Source of the DNA: JAXMDT01 sp046348685 | GTDB lineage: Bacteria; Pseudomonadota; Alphaproteobacteria; Rickettsiales; UBA998 | Assembly (NCBI GenBank): GCA_046348685.1 | Contig: JAXMDT010000001.1 | Span: forward strand, 124,001-188,000 | DNA: 64,000 bases | Reading direction: 5' to 3' | Part shown: one piece after another, positions 43,123-51,344 of the stretch | Layout: each line of letters starts with the position of its first letter | How positions within the stretch are numbered: the first letter of the stretch is position 1 | Notes under the pieces: generated by a model | The model's input: the letters and a program-made list of their open reading frames with translations, nothing else | Told to the model about the DNA's origin: nothing | The model's database searches: none | Position numbers and translations under genes: made by a program

Positions 43123-43148
43123 GGCTGGCGAACCTTGGCCCGCCAGCC
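43123..43148 (-). promoter_or_regulatory. stem-loop downstream of the repeat gene
   Basis: GGCTGGCG (43123-43130) pairs perfectly over 8 bp with CGCCAGCC (43141-43148), with a 10-nt loop. In the minus-strand transcript it lies just after the repeat-protein stop and before the small RGA gene; A-rich, not U-rich, sequence follows. It may stabilise the upstream message or reduce read-through, giving more repeat protein than downstream products. Confidence 0.55.
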
Positions 43149-43196
43149 TTCCTCATGCGTTAGGAACCAATCAGGCTCCCATCAATTCCCTAAAGA

Positions 43197-45341
43197 CTAG
43201 GGGTTGTTGATGGTTGCGTTGATCGAGATCGCTTGCTGCGTGTTGGCGTTGATGCCAGTGTTCATGTTCACTGCGCTTACGCCAGTCGTGGAAGCAAACG
43301 AACCGCCGCTGATGGTGTTGCCTTCGATACGGGTGGTATCGGTGAGGCTAACCGAAACGGTGGAGTTAGCAACGGTACCCGAGAGTACGGCAGCTGCTAC
43401 GGAATCGTTATCTTCGAACTTCACATCACCGAAGTTAGCTTCGACGCTGTTGTCGATGCTGCTGTCAACGCCGCTGACCGTGGTGGTCGTGGTGTCGTTG
43501 TCCTGGCTGCTGTCGACATCATTGTCTTGGCTGCTATCCGTGGTGGTGTGGGTCGAGTTGTCCGAATGATCGGAGTTATCGGAGTGATCCGAGTTGTCCG
43601 TGTGATCATCGGTGTGGGTGGAATTGTCGGAGTGATCCGAGTTGTCCGAATGGTCATCGGTGTTACCAACGTCGGAAACTTCGATGTCACCGGTGTTGAC
43701 TTCTACGCCGTCATTGTCTTCCGACTGGTCGTTGTTGTCACCGACGATAGCATCTTGGCCAGCGGTAGCGGTGTTGGCTTCAACATCGTTGTCCTGGCTG
43801 TTGTTATCGTGCGAATCGGTGTGGGTCGAGTTGTCCGAATGATCGGAATTGTCCGAGTTGTCGGAGTTGTCCGAATGGTCATCGGTGTTGCCGATATCGG
43901 AAACATCAACATCACCAACTTCAATGTTGGTTTGCGTGTTGTTGTCGCCAGCAGCAACGTTGTCGGTACCTTCAGCGGATTTGCTGTTATCGGTATCGGT
44001 GTTGCCATTGTCGGAAACTTCGATGTCACCGGTGTTCAGCTCGAGGCCATCGTTGTCTTGTTGGTTGTTGTTACCGGCATTGCCAGCACCAGCAGTGTTG
44101 GTGTTGGTTTCAGTGTCGGTATCGGTGCTCGTAGCGGTGTTACCGTTGCCAGCAATGGTATTGTCCTCACCGGTAGCGGTGTTGGTGCTATCATTGTCTT
44201 GGCTGCTGTCGGTATCCGTGTTGCCGATGTCGGAAACGTCGATGTCACCGGTGTTCAGCTCGAGACCATCGTTGTCTTGAGCGGAATGATCATCGGTACG
44301 GGTCGAGTTGTCCGAATGATCGTCGGTACGGGTCGAGTTGTCCGAATGGTCATCGGTGTTGCCGATGTCGGAAACGTCGATATCACCGGTGTCGATATCC
44401 AGGCCATCGTTGTCCTGAGTGTTATCTTCACCAACTATACCAGCACCTGCGGTGTTGGTTTCGGTGCTGTTGTCGGAGCTATCTGAGTTGTCCGAATGAT
44501 CATCGGTGCGCTGCGAATTGTCATCGTGCGAATCCGTATCGGTGTTGCCGTTGTCGGAAACTTCGATATCACCCGTGTTCAGCTCGAGACCATCGTTATC
44601 TTGATTCTGGGAATCTTCGATATCGTTGTCCTGGCTAGCATCGGAAGTGGTGGTGGTGTTGTTGGAATCTTCGGTACGGGTCGAATTGTCCGAGTTATCC
44701 GAGTTATCGGAGTTATCGGAGTTATCATCGTGCGAATCCGTATCGGTGTTGCCAATGTCGGAAACGTCGATGTCACCGGTATCAATATCCAGGCCATCGT
44801 TGTCCTGAGCGGAATGATCATCGGTACGGGTCGAGTTGTCCGAGTTATCCGAATTGTCGGAATGGTCATCGGTGTTCGTGTTGTTGGAATCATCGGTGTT
44901 GCCGATATCGGAAACGTCGATGTCACCGGTATCAATATCCAGACCATCGTTGTCCTGGCTATTGTTGGTGTCATTATCTTGATTCTGGGAATCTTCGATG
45001 TCGTTGTCCTGGCTGGAATCGGTATCCGTGTTGCCGATGTCGGAAACGTCGATATCACCGGTATCAACATCAATATTGCCATTTTCCTGATCGTTGTCCT
45101 GGCTGTTATTGGTGTCGTTATCCTGGCTGTTGTTATCGTGCGAATCGGTATCGGTGTTATTCGAATCGTCGGTGTTGCCGATATCGGAAACGTCGATATC
45201 GCCAGTTTCAACTGCTACGTTGTCCTGGCCGTTGCCATTCCCATCGTTGTGGTTCGCTTCATCCGCGAATGCAGCAGAAGATGCCGTCAGTGCGAGGATG
45301 GAAACGCCAGCGATGAGAAGCTGCTTAAGACTTGCCTTCAT
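43197..45341 (-). CDS. exported Asp/Asn/Ser-rich repeat protein, putative amyloid-fibre subunit
   Basis: 714 residues. Signal peptide 1-26 (ISILALTASSAAFA-type), then residues about 43-621 with ten copies of the unit TGDIDVSDIGNTD (variants GDIEVSDNGNTD, GDVDVSDIGNTD) separated by spacers of DDHSDNSDNSDNS, SQDND and NTAGAG/AAGDNN type, and a distinct 93-residue C-terminus (VSGVDSS to INATINNP). Some spacers (TDNVAAGDNNTQTN, GIVGEDNTQDND) recall the NxAAGxxNxQxN motif of Fap fibre subunits. Very acidic and His-containing, so Ca or other metal binding is possible. AGGGAG precedes the ATG. Following genes encode a small subunit-like protein and a C39 peptidase. Confidence 0.85.
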   Translation of the reverse strand: MKASLKQLLIAGVSILALTASSAAFADEANHNDGNGNGQDNVAVETGDIDVSDIGNTDDSNNTDTDSHDNNSQDNDTNNSQDNDQENGNIDVDTGDIDVSDIGNTDTDSSQDNDIEDSQNQDNDTNNSQDNDGLDIDTGDIDVSDIGNTDDSNNTNTDDHSDNSDNSDNSTRTDDHSAQDNDGLDIDTGDIDVSDIGNTDTDSHDDNSDNSDNSDNSDNSTRTEDSNNTTTTSDASQDNDIEDSQNQDNDGLELNTGDIEVSDNGNTDTDSHDDNSQRTDDHSDNSDSSDNSTETNTAGAGIVGEDNTQDNDGLDIDTGDIDVSDIGNTDDHSDNSTRTDDHSDNSTRTDDHSAQDNDGLELNTGDIDVSDIGNTDTDSSQDNDSTNTATGEDNTIAGNGNTATSTDTDTETNTNTAGAGNAGNNNQQDNDGLELNTGDIEVSDNGNTDTDNSKSAEGTDNVAAGDNNTQTNIEVGDVDVSDIGNTDDHSDNSDNSDNSDHSDNSTHTDSHDNNSQDNDVEANTATAGQDAIVGDNNDQSEDNDGVEVNTGDIEVSDVGNTDDHSDNSDHSDNSTHTDDHTDNSDHSDNSDHSDNSTHTTTDSSQDNDVDSSQDNDTTTTTVSGVDSSIDNSVEANFGDVKFEDNDSVAAAVLSGTVANSTVSVSLTDTTRIEGNTISGGSFASTTGVSAVNMNTGINANTQQAISINATINNP
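43479..45215 (-). repeat. coding tandem repeats of the 714-aa protein
   Basis: About 1.7 kb of imperfect direct repeats: ten core units (39-45 nt, encoding GDIxVSDxGNTD) with spacers of variable length that are themselves short repeats (GAT/AAC/TCC codons for Asp, Asn, Ser). Long stretches are nearly identical at the DNA level, so copy number may vary by recombination or slippage. The repeats also create long spurious open frames on the opposite strand. Confidence 0.9.
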
Positions 45342-45650
45342 GTGGTTCTCCCTAAGTGTTGTTTAAGTCTTTTTTCCCATTACAAGGAGCAACCGTCATA
45401 AAAGAGGAAAAATTTAATGTCTGTGACGTGGATCACGTGGCGGAGAATTTTTTTAATGAATCCTTAGAAATTATGTTGTGCGTTGCAGCAAACGGCGGAT
45501 TCTGGTTACCAAAAGTTAATAACATACACACAGGGTATGTGAATATGTTTCGTATTATCCTGAAATTAAAACGAAAAAAAAATTATGCGCAAACAGCCGC
45601 ATTGCCATGCGATCGTCCATTTAAAATGCAATAAGGAAAAGCCTTAGATA
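45342..45650. other. 309-bp gene-free stretch upstream of the repeat gene
   Basis: Lies between the FapF-like gene stop and the repeat-protein start. It contains the CRP-type site (45422-45437), a plausible minus-strand -10 (TATGAC, 45400-45395), the ribosome site AGGGAG, and an A-rich segment near 45580. A 92-codon open frame on the plus strand (45356-45634) has no ribosome site or protein-like composition and I do not call it. The gap makes a separate promoter for the repeat gene likely. Confidence 0.6.
45422..45437 (-). promoter_or_regulatory. near-consensus CRP-type site before the repeat gene
   Basis: TGTGACGTGGATCACG matches the CRP consensus TGTGA-N6-TCACA at 9 of 10 defined bases. 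On the minus strand a TATGAC -10 at 45400-45395 would put the start at about 45388 and the site centre at -41.5, the classic class II activator position. The start point is inferred. It supports regulation by a Crp-family protein such as the one at 39768-40454, or by a CRP encoded elsewhere. Confidence 0.6.
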
Positions 45651-46928
45651 CTAGTACAGGTCAAAGGTGTAGGGCACACGGAACAATACCCGTACATCCG
45701 GTGCGTCATCCGTAAGGCCAGCATCTACATTCAGATTCAGGCTCCAATGATCGTCCAGCCGATACCCGAATCCGGTCTGCAGCGAGCCGATTTGAAGTTT
45801 ATCCGAATTTGGGACGACAACACCGTTCTGCTCGGTCTCAAACACGTAGTTATGCGAATAGCCTAAGCTGAAGGATGTGCGCTCGTTAACCGAAAAGCCC
45901 ATACCGAAGCTCGCGCTGATGCTATCGCCTGGGTCGATCTCGCCGTAACGACCACCTATATCGCGTTTCATATTATATAAGTAACCGACGCTTCCATAAA
46001 GCACGACAGGGTCTGATGGCAGGATCGCAGTAAGACTCGGCTGAAGCGCATAAAAACCGGAACCTGTGGGAAGTTCCGTTTGCAAGCCGGTATCTGGATC
46101 AAGCGGAACCTCGAACGGATCTTTACCGGTGGTTGATTTAAATCGCAGATTTCCAATCAGGAACGGCCACCCATTCTGACCGTCAGTAATCTGGTAACGT
46201 CCTGCGACTTCAATATCACCAATATCATTACCGTTGATATTGCTGAGCTCATCCTGGCTGGAGCCTGTACCGATCGGTCGGCTGAGAGTGTTATCATCGC
46301 GGTAAACGTATGGCACGCGCACTTCCGCTTCGAAACGGTCAAGCAGACCTAAACGGAACGTGCCGGCGCCAATAACGGTATCGCGGTCCACTTGGCTGAT
46401 TTCAAAAGAACCGATATTAAGCGCAGGAATAATAGTAAAGCCCTCAATGGCGACACGCGTTGCCGAAGAGCGGGAATATTCCAGAGAGCCCTCAGCAACT
46501 GCCTGTCCTGGGCGCAATAGCACCCCGCCGGAATTTTCCACCGCTTCAACGCGCGGCGGACGGTCTTTTTCTTTTTGACGGCGCGATACGCCAACTTCTT
46601 CAGGCGTATTGGAGGTGGCTGCATCCACTTTCGTCGAAGCCGCTGCCGCGCCTGCGGCAGGCGCTAGCGTGGAAAGGTTATTCGCTGTGACCAGCTTGGA
46701 AACCTGCTGCGTCAGCATTTGCACCCGGGCGCGCTGGGCAGCCAATTCCTTTTCCTGTTTCTTGAGCTGTTCTTCCTGGTCGGCAAGCTGCTGTAACAAA
46801 GCGCCCACATTGACGCCGGAAATTTCATTTTCCGGATTTGCCGCCAGAGATGGGGAAGTTGGTTCAGCTAAGGCTGTTGTAGCGATCAGGGTTAATGCGG
46901 AGAAGACGGGGATAAATGTGCGAATCAC
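45651..46928 (-). CDS. FapF-like outer-membrane barrel with N-terminal coiled coil
   Basis: 425 residues from GTG 46928. Signal peptide (1-21), a coiled coil (about 40-80; QQLADQEEQLKKQEKELAAQ), a linker (RRQKEKDRPPRVEAVENSGG), then a beta-barrel domain starting GVLLRPGQAVAEGSLEYS and containing FTIIPALNIG, RFEAEVRVPYVYRDD, NDIGDIEVAGRYQ and FKSTTGKDPFE, ending in aromatic FRVPYTFDLY as outer-membrane proteins do. FapF, the trimeric amyloid-exporting pore of Pseudomonas, has the same order: coiled coil, linker, ~12-strand barrel. Encoded just upstream of the repeat protein on the same strand, it is the likely export channel. Confidence 0.8.
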   Translation of the reverse strand: MIRTFIPVFSALTLIATTALAEPTSPSLAANPENEISGVNVGALLQQLADQEEQLKKQEKELAAQRARVQMLTQQVSKLVTANNLSTLAPAAGAAAASTKVDAATSNTPEEVGVSRRQKEKDRPPRVEAVENSGGVLLRPGQAVAEGSLEYSRSSATRVAIEGFTIIPALNIGSFEISQVDRDTVIGAGTFRLGLLDRFEAEVRVPYVYRDDNTLSRPIGTGSSQDELSNINGNDIGDIEVAGRYQITDGQNGWPFLIGNLRFKSTTGKDPFEVPLDPDTGLQTELPTGSGFYALQPSLTAILPSDPVVLYGSVGYLYNMKRDIGGRYGEIDPGDSISASFGMGFSVNERTSFSLGYSHNYVFETEQNGVVVPNSDKLQIGSLQTGFGYRLDDHWSLNLNVDAGLTDDAPDVRVLFRVPYTFDLY

Positions 46929-47077
46929 GTGCCGACCCTTTGAAATCTAATAAAAAACTTAGACCAATGTGCCATTGGTAGAAGAGTGGATACTAGAGTC
47001 AAGGCGTCACGCAAAGCTTTACAACAGATGACTTTCTTTTTTTTTCGGGGGAGTGTCCAAATTGCCGCTTAATAGGC

Positions 47078-47111
47078 TTGTAACAAAACTGTAACAAAAC
47101 TCGGCTATGGA
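47078..47111 (+). promoter_or_regulatory. Pho-box-like direct repeat and -10 before the lipoprotein gene
   Basis: TTGTAAC-N4-CTGTAAC (47078-47095) is an 11-nt-period direct repeat; the exact 11-mer GTAACAAAACT occurs twice in tandem (47080-47101). Ten nt later comes TATGGA (47106-47111) as a possible -10. This spacing is that of PhoB boxes (CTGTCAT-N4-CTGTCAT), with 5 of 7 matches per half. Any OmpR-family regulator could use such a site. Confidence 0.45.
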
Positions 47112-47143
47112 TAGCTTATGCACACAACATATAGGAGTGTTTG

Positions 47144-47338
47144 ATGGTTAAGTGCCTGAGTTTTATAGCCCTAGCTGGAATGGTCACTACATTATCCGGT
47201 TGCGCTTCCTTATCCACTCCCTCTCCGACACAAGACAATTTCTATAATAATTTCACCTACTATAACGATGGCATTAAACCACGGGCAGTCTCAACGTCCG
47301 CCAGCGCCAGCTTCTATCCTGCCGTTGTCATTAAATAG
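47144..47338 (+). CDS. small lipoprotein, 64 aa
   Basis: Lipoprotein signal MVKCLSFIALAGMVTTLSGC with lipobox LSGC, leaving a mature acylated peptide of about 45 residues (ASLSTPSPTQDN...). The ATG at 47144 follows AGGAG by 6 nt; a TTG one codon earlier is ignored. No family recognised. Divergent from the FapF-like gene, convergent with kdpE. It could be an accessory of the amyloid locus or an independent envelope-stress lipoprotein. Confidence 0.7.
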   Translation: MVKCLSFIALAGMVTTLSGCASLSTPSPTQDNFYNNFTYYNDGIKPRAVSTSASASFYPAVVIK

Positions 47339-47349
47339 TCGTTAGATTA

Positions 47350-48054
47350 CTACTCATCACGCAAACGATAACCAATGCCCGGCTCTGTGACAAGATAGCG
47401 CGGCTTAAGTGGATCATCTTTTAATTTGCTGCGTAAATGCTGCATATGAATGCGCAGATAGTTATTGTGTTCTGGGGTATGTCTTCCCCAAATTTCCTTC
47501 AGTAGTTGACTATAGGTGATAACCTTGCCTGCATGTTTCACCATAATCGAAAGTAATTGATATTCCTGCGGAGTGAGATGGATTTCTTCCATGCCAAGAT
47601 GCACAGCCCGCTTCGCCAGGTCTATTTTGAGTTCTCCGATAGTGAAGACGGCATTGGCATGTGTGCTGCGATGCACATGCCGCAAGGCGACTTTCATGCG
47701 GGCCAGCAGCTCGCCGGTGCCGAAGGGCTTGGTTAAATAATCGTCCGCACCGGCTTCCAGCGCCGCGATTTTTTCCTGCTCGCGGTCACGTGCTGAGAGA
47801 ACGATGATCGGCAACTGACTCCATTCGCGAACGGCACGGATGACATCCTTCCCATCCATATCGGGAAGGCCGAGATCGAGAATAATAATTTCAGGGCGGG
47901 AAGCGACGGCCTGCTGCAATCCTTCCCTGGCATTTGCAGTTATAGTGGGGCGATATCCTGCCGCTTCAAGCGAGACAGTAAGAAAACGCTGAATTTCACG
48001 TTCATCTTCTATGATGAGTACAGGAATGGCTTCACTCGGCATGGGTTCCGGCAT
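47350..48054 (-). CDS. kdpE: KDP operon response regulator KdpE
   Basis: OmpR-family regulator that activates kdp transcription at low potassium or high osmolarity. 234 residues: receiver (VLIIEDEREI, ILDLGLPDMDG with phosphoacceptor Asp, LSARD, YLTKPFGTGELL) and a winged-helix domain (HLTPQEYQLLSIMVKHAGKV, RIHMQHLRSKL, GYRL). It overlaps the end of kdpD by 23 nt; ATG 48042 is an alternative start. Confidence 0.95.
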   Translation of the reverse strand: MPEPMPSEAIPVLIIEDEREIQRFLTVSLEAAGYRPTITANAREGLQQAVASRPEIIILDLGLPDMDGKDVIRAVREWSQLPIIVLSARDREQEKIAALEAGADDYLTKPFGTGELLARMKVALRHVHRSTHANAVFTIGELKIDLAKRAVHLGMEEIHLTPQEYQLLSIMVKHAGKVITYSQLLKEIWGRHTPEHNNYLRIHMQHLRSKLKDDPLKPRYLVTEPGIGYRLRDE

Positions 48055-50704
48055 GTTGTGATGCGCTACGCGGCAGCGTGAAAAAGAAGGTTGCGCCGCC
48101 CATCGCGTTATTATCGACCCAGATTTCGCCGCCGTGCAGTTCTACGATTGCCCGGCAGATTGCCAGCCCGAGACCGGAAGAGCTGCTATATTCGTTCTCT
48201 TCAGTAAAAAATTTGTCGAATATGCGGTGTTGTACGCTGTCCGGTATGCCGCGCCCATTATCGGCAATCGCAATCAATAAGCCGCGCTCGTGATCTTCCA
48301 CGGTGATGATAATCCGGCCGATGGCCCCATTAGTCACCTTTACAGCATTTTCCACAAGATTGACGATCACCTGCTCAATCAGAAGGCCATCCATCTCGAC
48401 AAGATGATTGGCGGCCGTGATTTCCGTCTCCACTTTGCGCTTGTCGAAAATATCCTGAAGGTGCAACAGCGCGGCGCCGATTACTTCCTCGATGAAATAC
48501 GGCTGGCGATTAAGATTCAGGTTGCCGAGCTCAAGCCGGGTAATGTCTAGCAGATTCGTCACGATGCGCGTAAGCTTCGCCGACTGGCTTTGAATCGCAT
48601 AAAGGGTATCGCTGGATTTTTTTGGCATATCCGGCATCGTCAGCAGGCTACCCGCCAGACCGCTGATAGAGGCCAGCGGCGTACGTAAGTCATGGGAAAT
48701 CGACGCAAGCAGCACGCTCCGTAAACGCTCGGACTCAGCCGTAACCATATTTTGCTCAGCGCGCACACTGTCTCCGGCTCGTCGTAGGGTGGAGGCCAAT
48801 ATCTGCACGAATGCTTCGAGCAGATTCATGCGGCCTGAATCAATCTTTTCTCCATTCGAAGGTGTCAGGCCGATAACGCCCAGTACTTCATCCTGCATAA
48901 GCAATGGCAGGTACAGGCCATGGGCGCTGGGGAGCGTATCCGTACCATTGCCTGCCTCCTGCCGCTGATCATACGCCCATTCCGCCGCGCCCATCTCTTT
49001 CACGTCAGGAAGGGTTTGATCGGTAAGCAGAGGCACCAGTTTTTTTTCTTTATCGGGAATCCAGATGCCTACCTCCGCTTCGAACACATCTCGGATATGA
49101 CGCGCGGCACATTGCGCAATATTTTCAATTCCCTCAATAGAAGCCAGTTCACGCGTAAATGCATAAAGTCGCGCTATTTCCCGCTCGCGGCGGCGGAAAA
49201 ACAACGCCTGGATGCGCAATTTTCCTGCCATGACCCCAATGACGACGCCGGTCAGCAGCATCACGCTGAAGGTAAGATAGTATTGGGTCTGGTGAAAAAT
49301 GAAGCTGTAATAAGGCGGGATGTAAAAGAAATTGAAAGCGAGAACGCTGAGCAGCGTGGCAAAAATTGACACGATTGTGCCAAATCTGGCAGCGACGCCG
49401 ATGATGCCGATCAAATAAAACATAATAAGATTGTCAGGATCAGTAAAAGCGCGCAGCGGCAGTGGCGCCAGGGTGCAGATGGCGACCGTAAGTGCGGCGG
49501 CGAGATAGGCGGCCGGCGTTCGCTTAAACAGAGAAACAACTCTGGATCGGCTGACCGTGGTCGGGGCATTCTCGGCGATCACAATCACTTCTACGCGGTT
49601 TGCCCGATGCAGAAGCTGATCGGCCAGTGTGCCTACCAGTGTTTCAATGAAACGACCGCGTACCCTGCGTCCGACCATGATTTTGGTGATATTCTCGGCA
49701 TAAGCAAAGGCGAGGAGTTCCTCCACGGCATTTTCGCTGCGAAGAATATGCACCTCCGCGCCAAGCCGCTCGGCCAGCCGCACATTCCGTTCCACCGCAT
49801 CCTGCTGGTCTTTGTTCAAGCGAAAGTGGCGTTTGGTTTCCACGTATACCGCAACTAACGGAGCCTTCAGGCGGGAGGCAAGGCGTCTTGCCTGCCGCAA
49901 TACACGGGTGGAAAGGGGATCATGGCCAAGGCAGACAAGAATCTTTTCGGAAACCTGGGCGTCGCGCGCATCAGTACCAGCGCTTTCCACACCCATGAGC
50001 GCATCGACACGCTCCGCCGTGCGACGCAGCGCTAATTCACGCAAGGCTATGAGGTTACGTTTTTTGAAAAAATTTTCCGCGGCGCGTTTCTGGACGTTTG
50101 GGGCGAGATAAACCTTACCTTCACGCAGCCGCTTCAGCAGTTCGTCGCTTGGCAGGTCGACAAGGACGATATCATCCGCTTCGTCGAAAAGTTTGTCAGG
50201 AACGGTTTCCTTCACCTGAATACCGCTTAAACGCGCTACCACATCGTTTAAGCTTTCCAGATGCTGCACGTTTAACGTCGTATAAACATCGATGCCGCGC
50301 TCAATCAGTTCCTCCACGTCCTGCCAGCGTTTCGGATGTCGCGAGCCAGGTGCATTCGTGTGCGCCAGTTCGTCTAGCAGTACAAGGCCGGGGTTGCGGG
50401 AAATTGCAGCATCAATGTCGAATTCCGTCAGCGTGACGCCGCGATGCTGGATAACCCGCCGAGGAATCTCCGCAAGGCCATTCAATAATTTGGCTGTTTC
50501 GCTGCGGCCATGTGTTTCAACAATGCCGACCACGACATCAAGGCCTTCCTCCGCGCGCTGCCGCGCATCGCTCAGCATGTCATAGGTTTTGCCAACACCG
50601 GCACTTGCACCAAAGAAGATTTTGAGCGCGCCGCGATGTGCCGCTTTCCTGTCGCGGTTGATCTGGGCCAGCAGTCTGTCCGGATCCGGCCTGTCTTCTG
50701 CCAT
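48032..50704 (-). CDS. kdpD: osmosensitive K+ channel histidine kinase KdpD
   Basis: 890 residues. N-terminal KdpD domain with Walker A FFGASAGVGKTYDML and LLDELAHTNAPGSRHPKRWQ, a universal-stress-like domain (ILVCLGHDPLSTRVLRQ), four membrane helices (about 400-500), a GAF domain, HisKA with ASISHDLRTPLASI and a HATPase domain (DNGRGIPDSVQ, GLGLAICRAIVELHGG). Full-length as in E. coli KdpD. It lies after kdpC with a 30-nt gap, making kdpFABC-kdpDE one probable operon. Confidence 0.96.
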   Translation of the reverse strand: MAEDRPDPDRLLAQINRDRKAAHRGALKIFFGASAGVGKTYDMLSDARQRAEEGLDVVVGIVETHGRSETAKLLNGLAEIPRRVIQHRGVTLTEFDIDAAISRNPGLVLLDELAHTNAPGSRHPKRWQDVEELIERGIDVYTTLNVQHLESLNDVVARLSGIQVKETVPDKLFDEADDIVLVDLPSDELLKRLREGKVYLAPNVQKRAAENFFKKRNLIALRELALRRTAERVDALMGVESAGTDARDAQVSEKILVCLGHDPLSTRVLRQARRLASRLKAPLVAVYVETKRHFRLNKDQQDAVERNVRLAERLGAEVHILRSENAVEELLAFAYAENITKIMVGRRVRGRFIETLVGTLADQLLHRANRVEVIVIAENAPTTVSRSRVVSLFKRTPAAYLAAALTVAICTLAPLPLRAFTDPDNLIMFYLIGIIGVAARFGTIVSIFATLLSVLAFNFFYIPPYYSFIFHQTQYYLTFSVMLLTGVVIGVMAGKLRIQALFFRRREREIARLYAFTRELASIEGIENIAQCAARHIRDVFEAEVGIWIPDKEKKLVPLLTDQTLPDVKEMGAAEWAYDQRQEAGNGTDTLPSAHGLYLPLLMQDEVLGVIGLTPSNGEKIDSGRMNLLEAFVQILASTLRRAGDSVRAEQNMVTAESERLRSVLLASISHDLRTPLASISGLAGSLLTMPDMPKKSSDTLYAIQSQSAKLTRIVTNLLDITRLELGNLNLNRQPYFIEEVIGAALLHLQDIFDKRKVETEITAANHLVEMDGLLIEQVIVNLVENAVKVTNGAIGRIIITVEDHERGLLIAIADNGRGIPDSVQHRIFDKFFTEENEYSSSSGLGLAICRAIVELHGGEIWVDNNAMGGATFFFTLPRSASQHAGTHAE

Positions 50705-50734
50705 TTATAACCTATGCATTGTGCAGCATTCGCT

Positions 50735-51337
50735 TTACTCTTCGGTACGAATGGAAACAAGGGTATCCAAGGCTCTATTCATAGCAAAAACATTAACGGC
50801 TGGTTCGCCCAGCACGCCGAATCTTCGCGGTATAGTGTTGTCTTTTATAATTAATTCCAGATCGCTGCGATTTAAATGGCGTATCCGTGCAATACGGTCC
50901 ATCTGATAATAAGCAGATGCTGGGCTGATGGACGGATCAAGTCCGCTGGCAGAAGCGGTAACAAGATCAACCGGTATTGGCATAGTATTTTCAGGGTCGG
51001 CTGCCTTTAAAGCGGCGACACGCACTCTCACGGCATCCCGTAATGCAGGGTTGCTGGTGGATAAATTAGAACCGGAGGATGCAGCGGCGTTGTAAGGCAT
51101 CGTACCCGTCGATGACGGGCGTCCCCAGAAATATTTAGGGTCGGTAAAGGATTGTCCGATCAACGCGGAGCCGATGACAGTATTTTTATCATCACGGATC
51201 AGGCTGCCACCAGCCTGATAGGGAAACAATAAAGTTGCCAGTTTTGTCATGCCAAGCGGATAGGCAATGCCAAGCAGTAGCGTGAAGAGAGAGAGAATGA
51301 CCAGCGTGGCCCGGATAGAAGTCATCAGAGTGCCCAT
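50735..51337 (-). CDS. kdpC: potassium-transporting ATPase KdpC subunit
   Basis: 200 residues with one N-terminal membrane helix (TLVILSLFTLLLGIAYPLGM) and a periplasmic domain with GSALIGQSFTDPKYFWGRPS, SNLSTSNPALRDAV, PVDLVTASASGLDPSISPASA and NVFAMNRALD. These are KdpC signatures. KdpC raises ATP affinity of KdpB and stabilises the complex. 7 nt after kdpB. Confidence 0.96.
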   Translation of the reverse strand: MGTLMTSIRATLVILSLFTLLLGIAYPLGMTKLATLLFPYQAGGSLIRDDKNTVIGSALIGQSFTDPKYFWGRPSSTGTMPYNAAASSGSNLSTSNPALRDAVRVRVAALKAADPENTMPIPVDLVTASASGLDPSISPASAYYQMDRIARIRHLNRSDLELIIKDNTIPRRFGVLGEPAVNVFAMNRALDTLVSIRTEE

Positions 51338-51344
51338 AAATACC

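Noticed and set aside
43233..45401. Two long plus-strand open frames (417 and 301 codons) over the repeat gene
   Set aside because: They are shadows of the repeats: the Asp/Asn/Ser codons read backwards as Val/Ile/Gly without stops. The minus-strand frame has a signal peptide, a ribosome site and a distinct C-terminal domain.
45356..45634. 92-codon plus-strand open frame in the gap upstream of the repeat gene
   Set aside because: No ribosome site, random-looking composition, and it overlaps the CRP site and minus-strand promoter.
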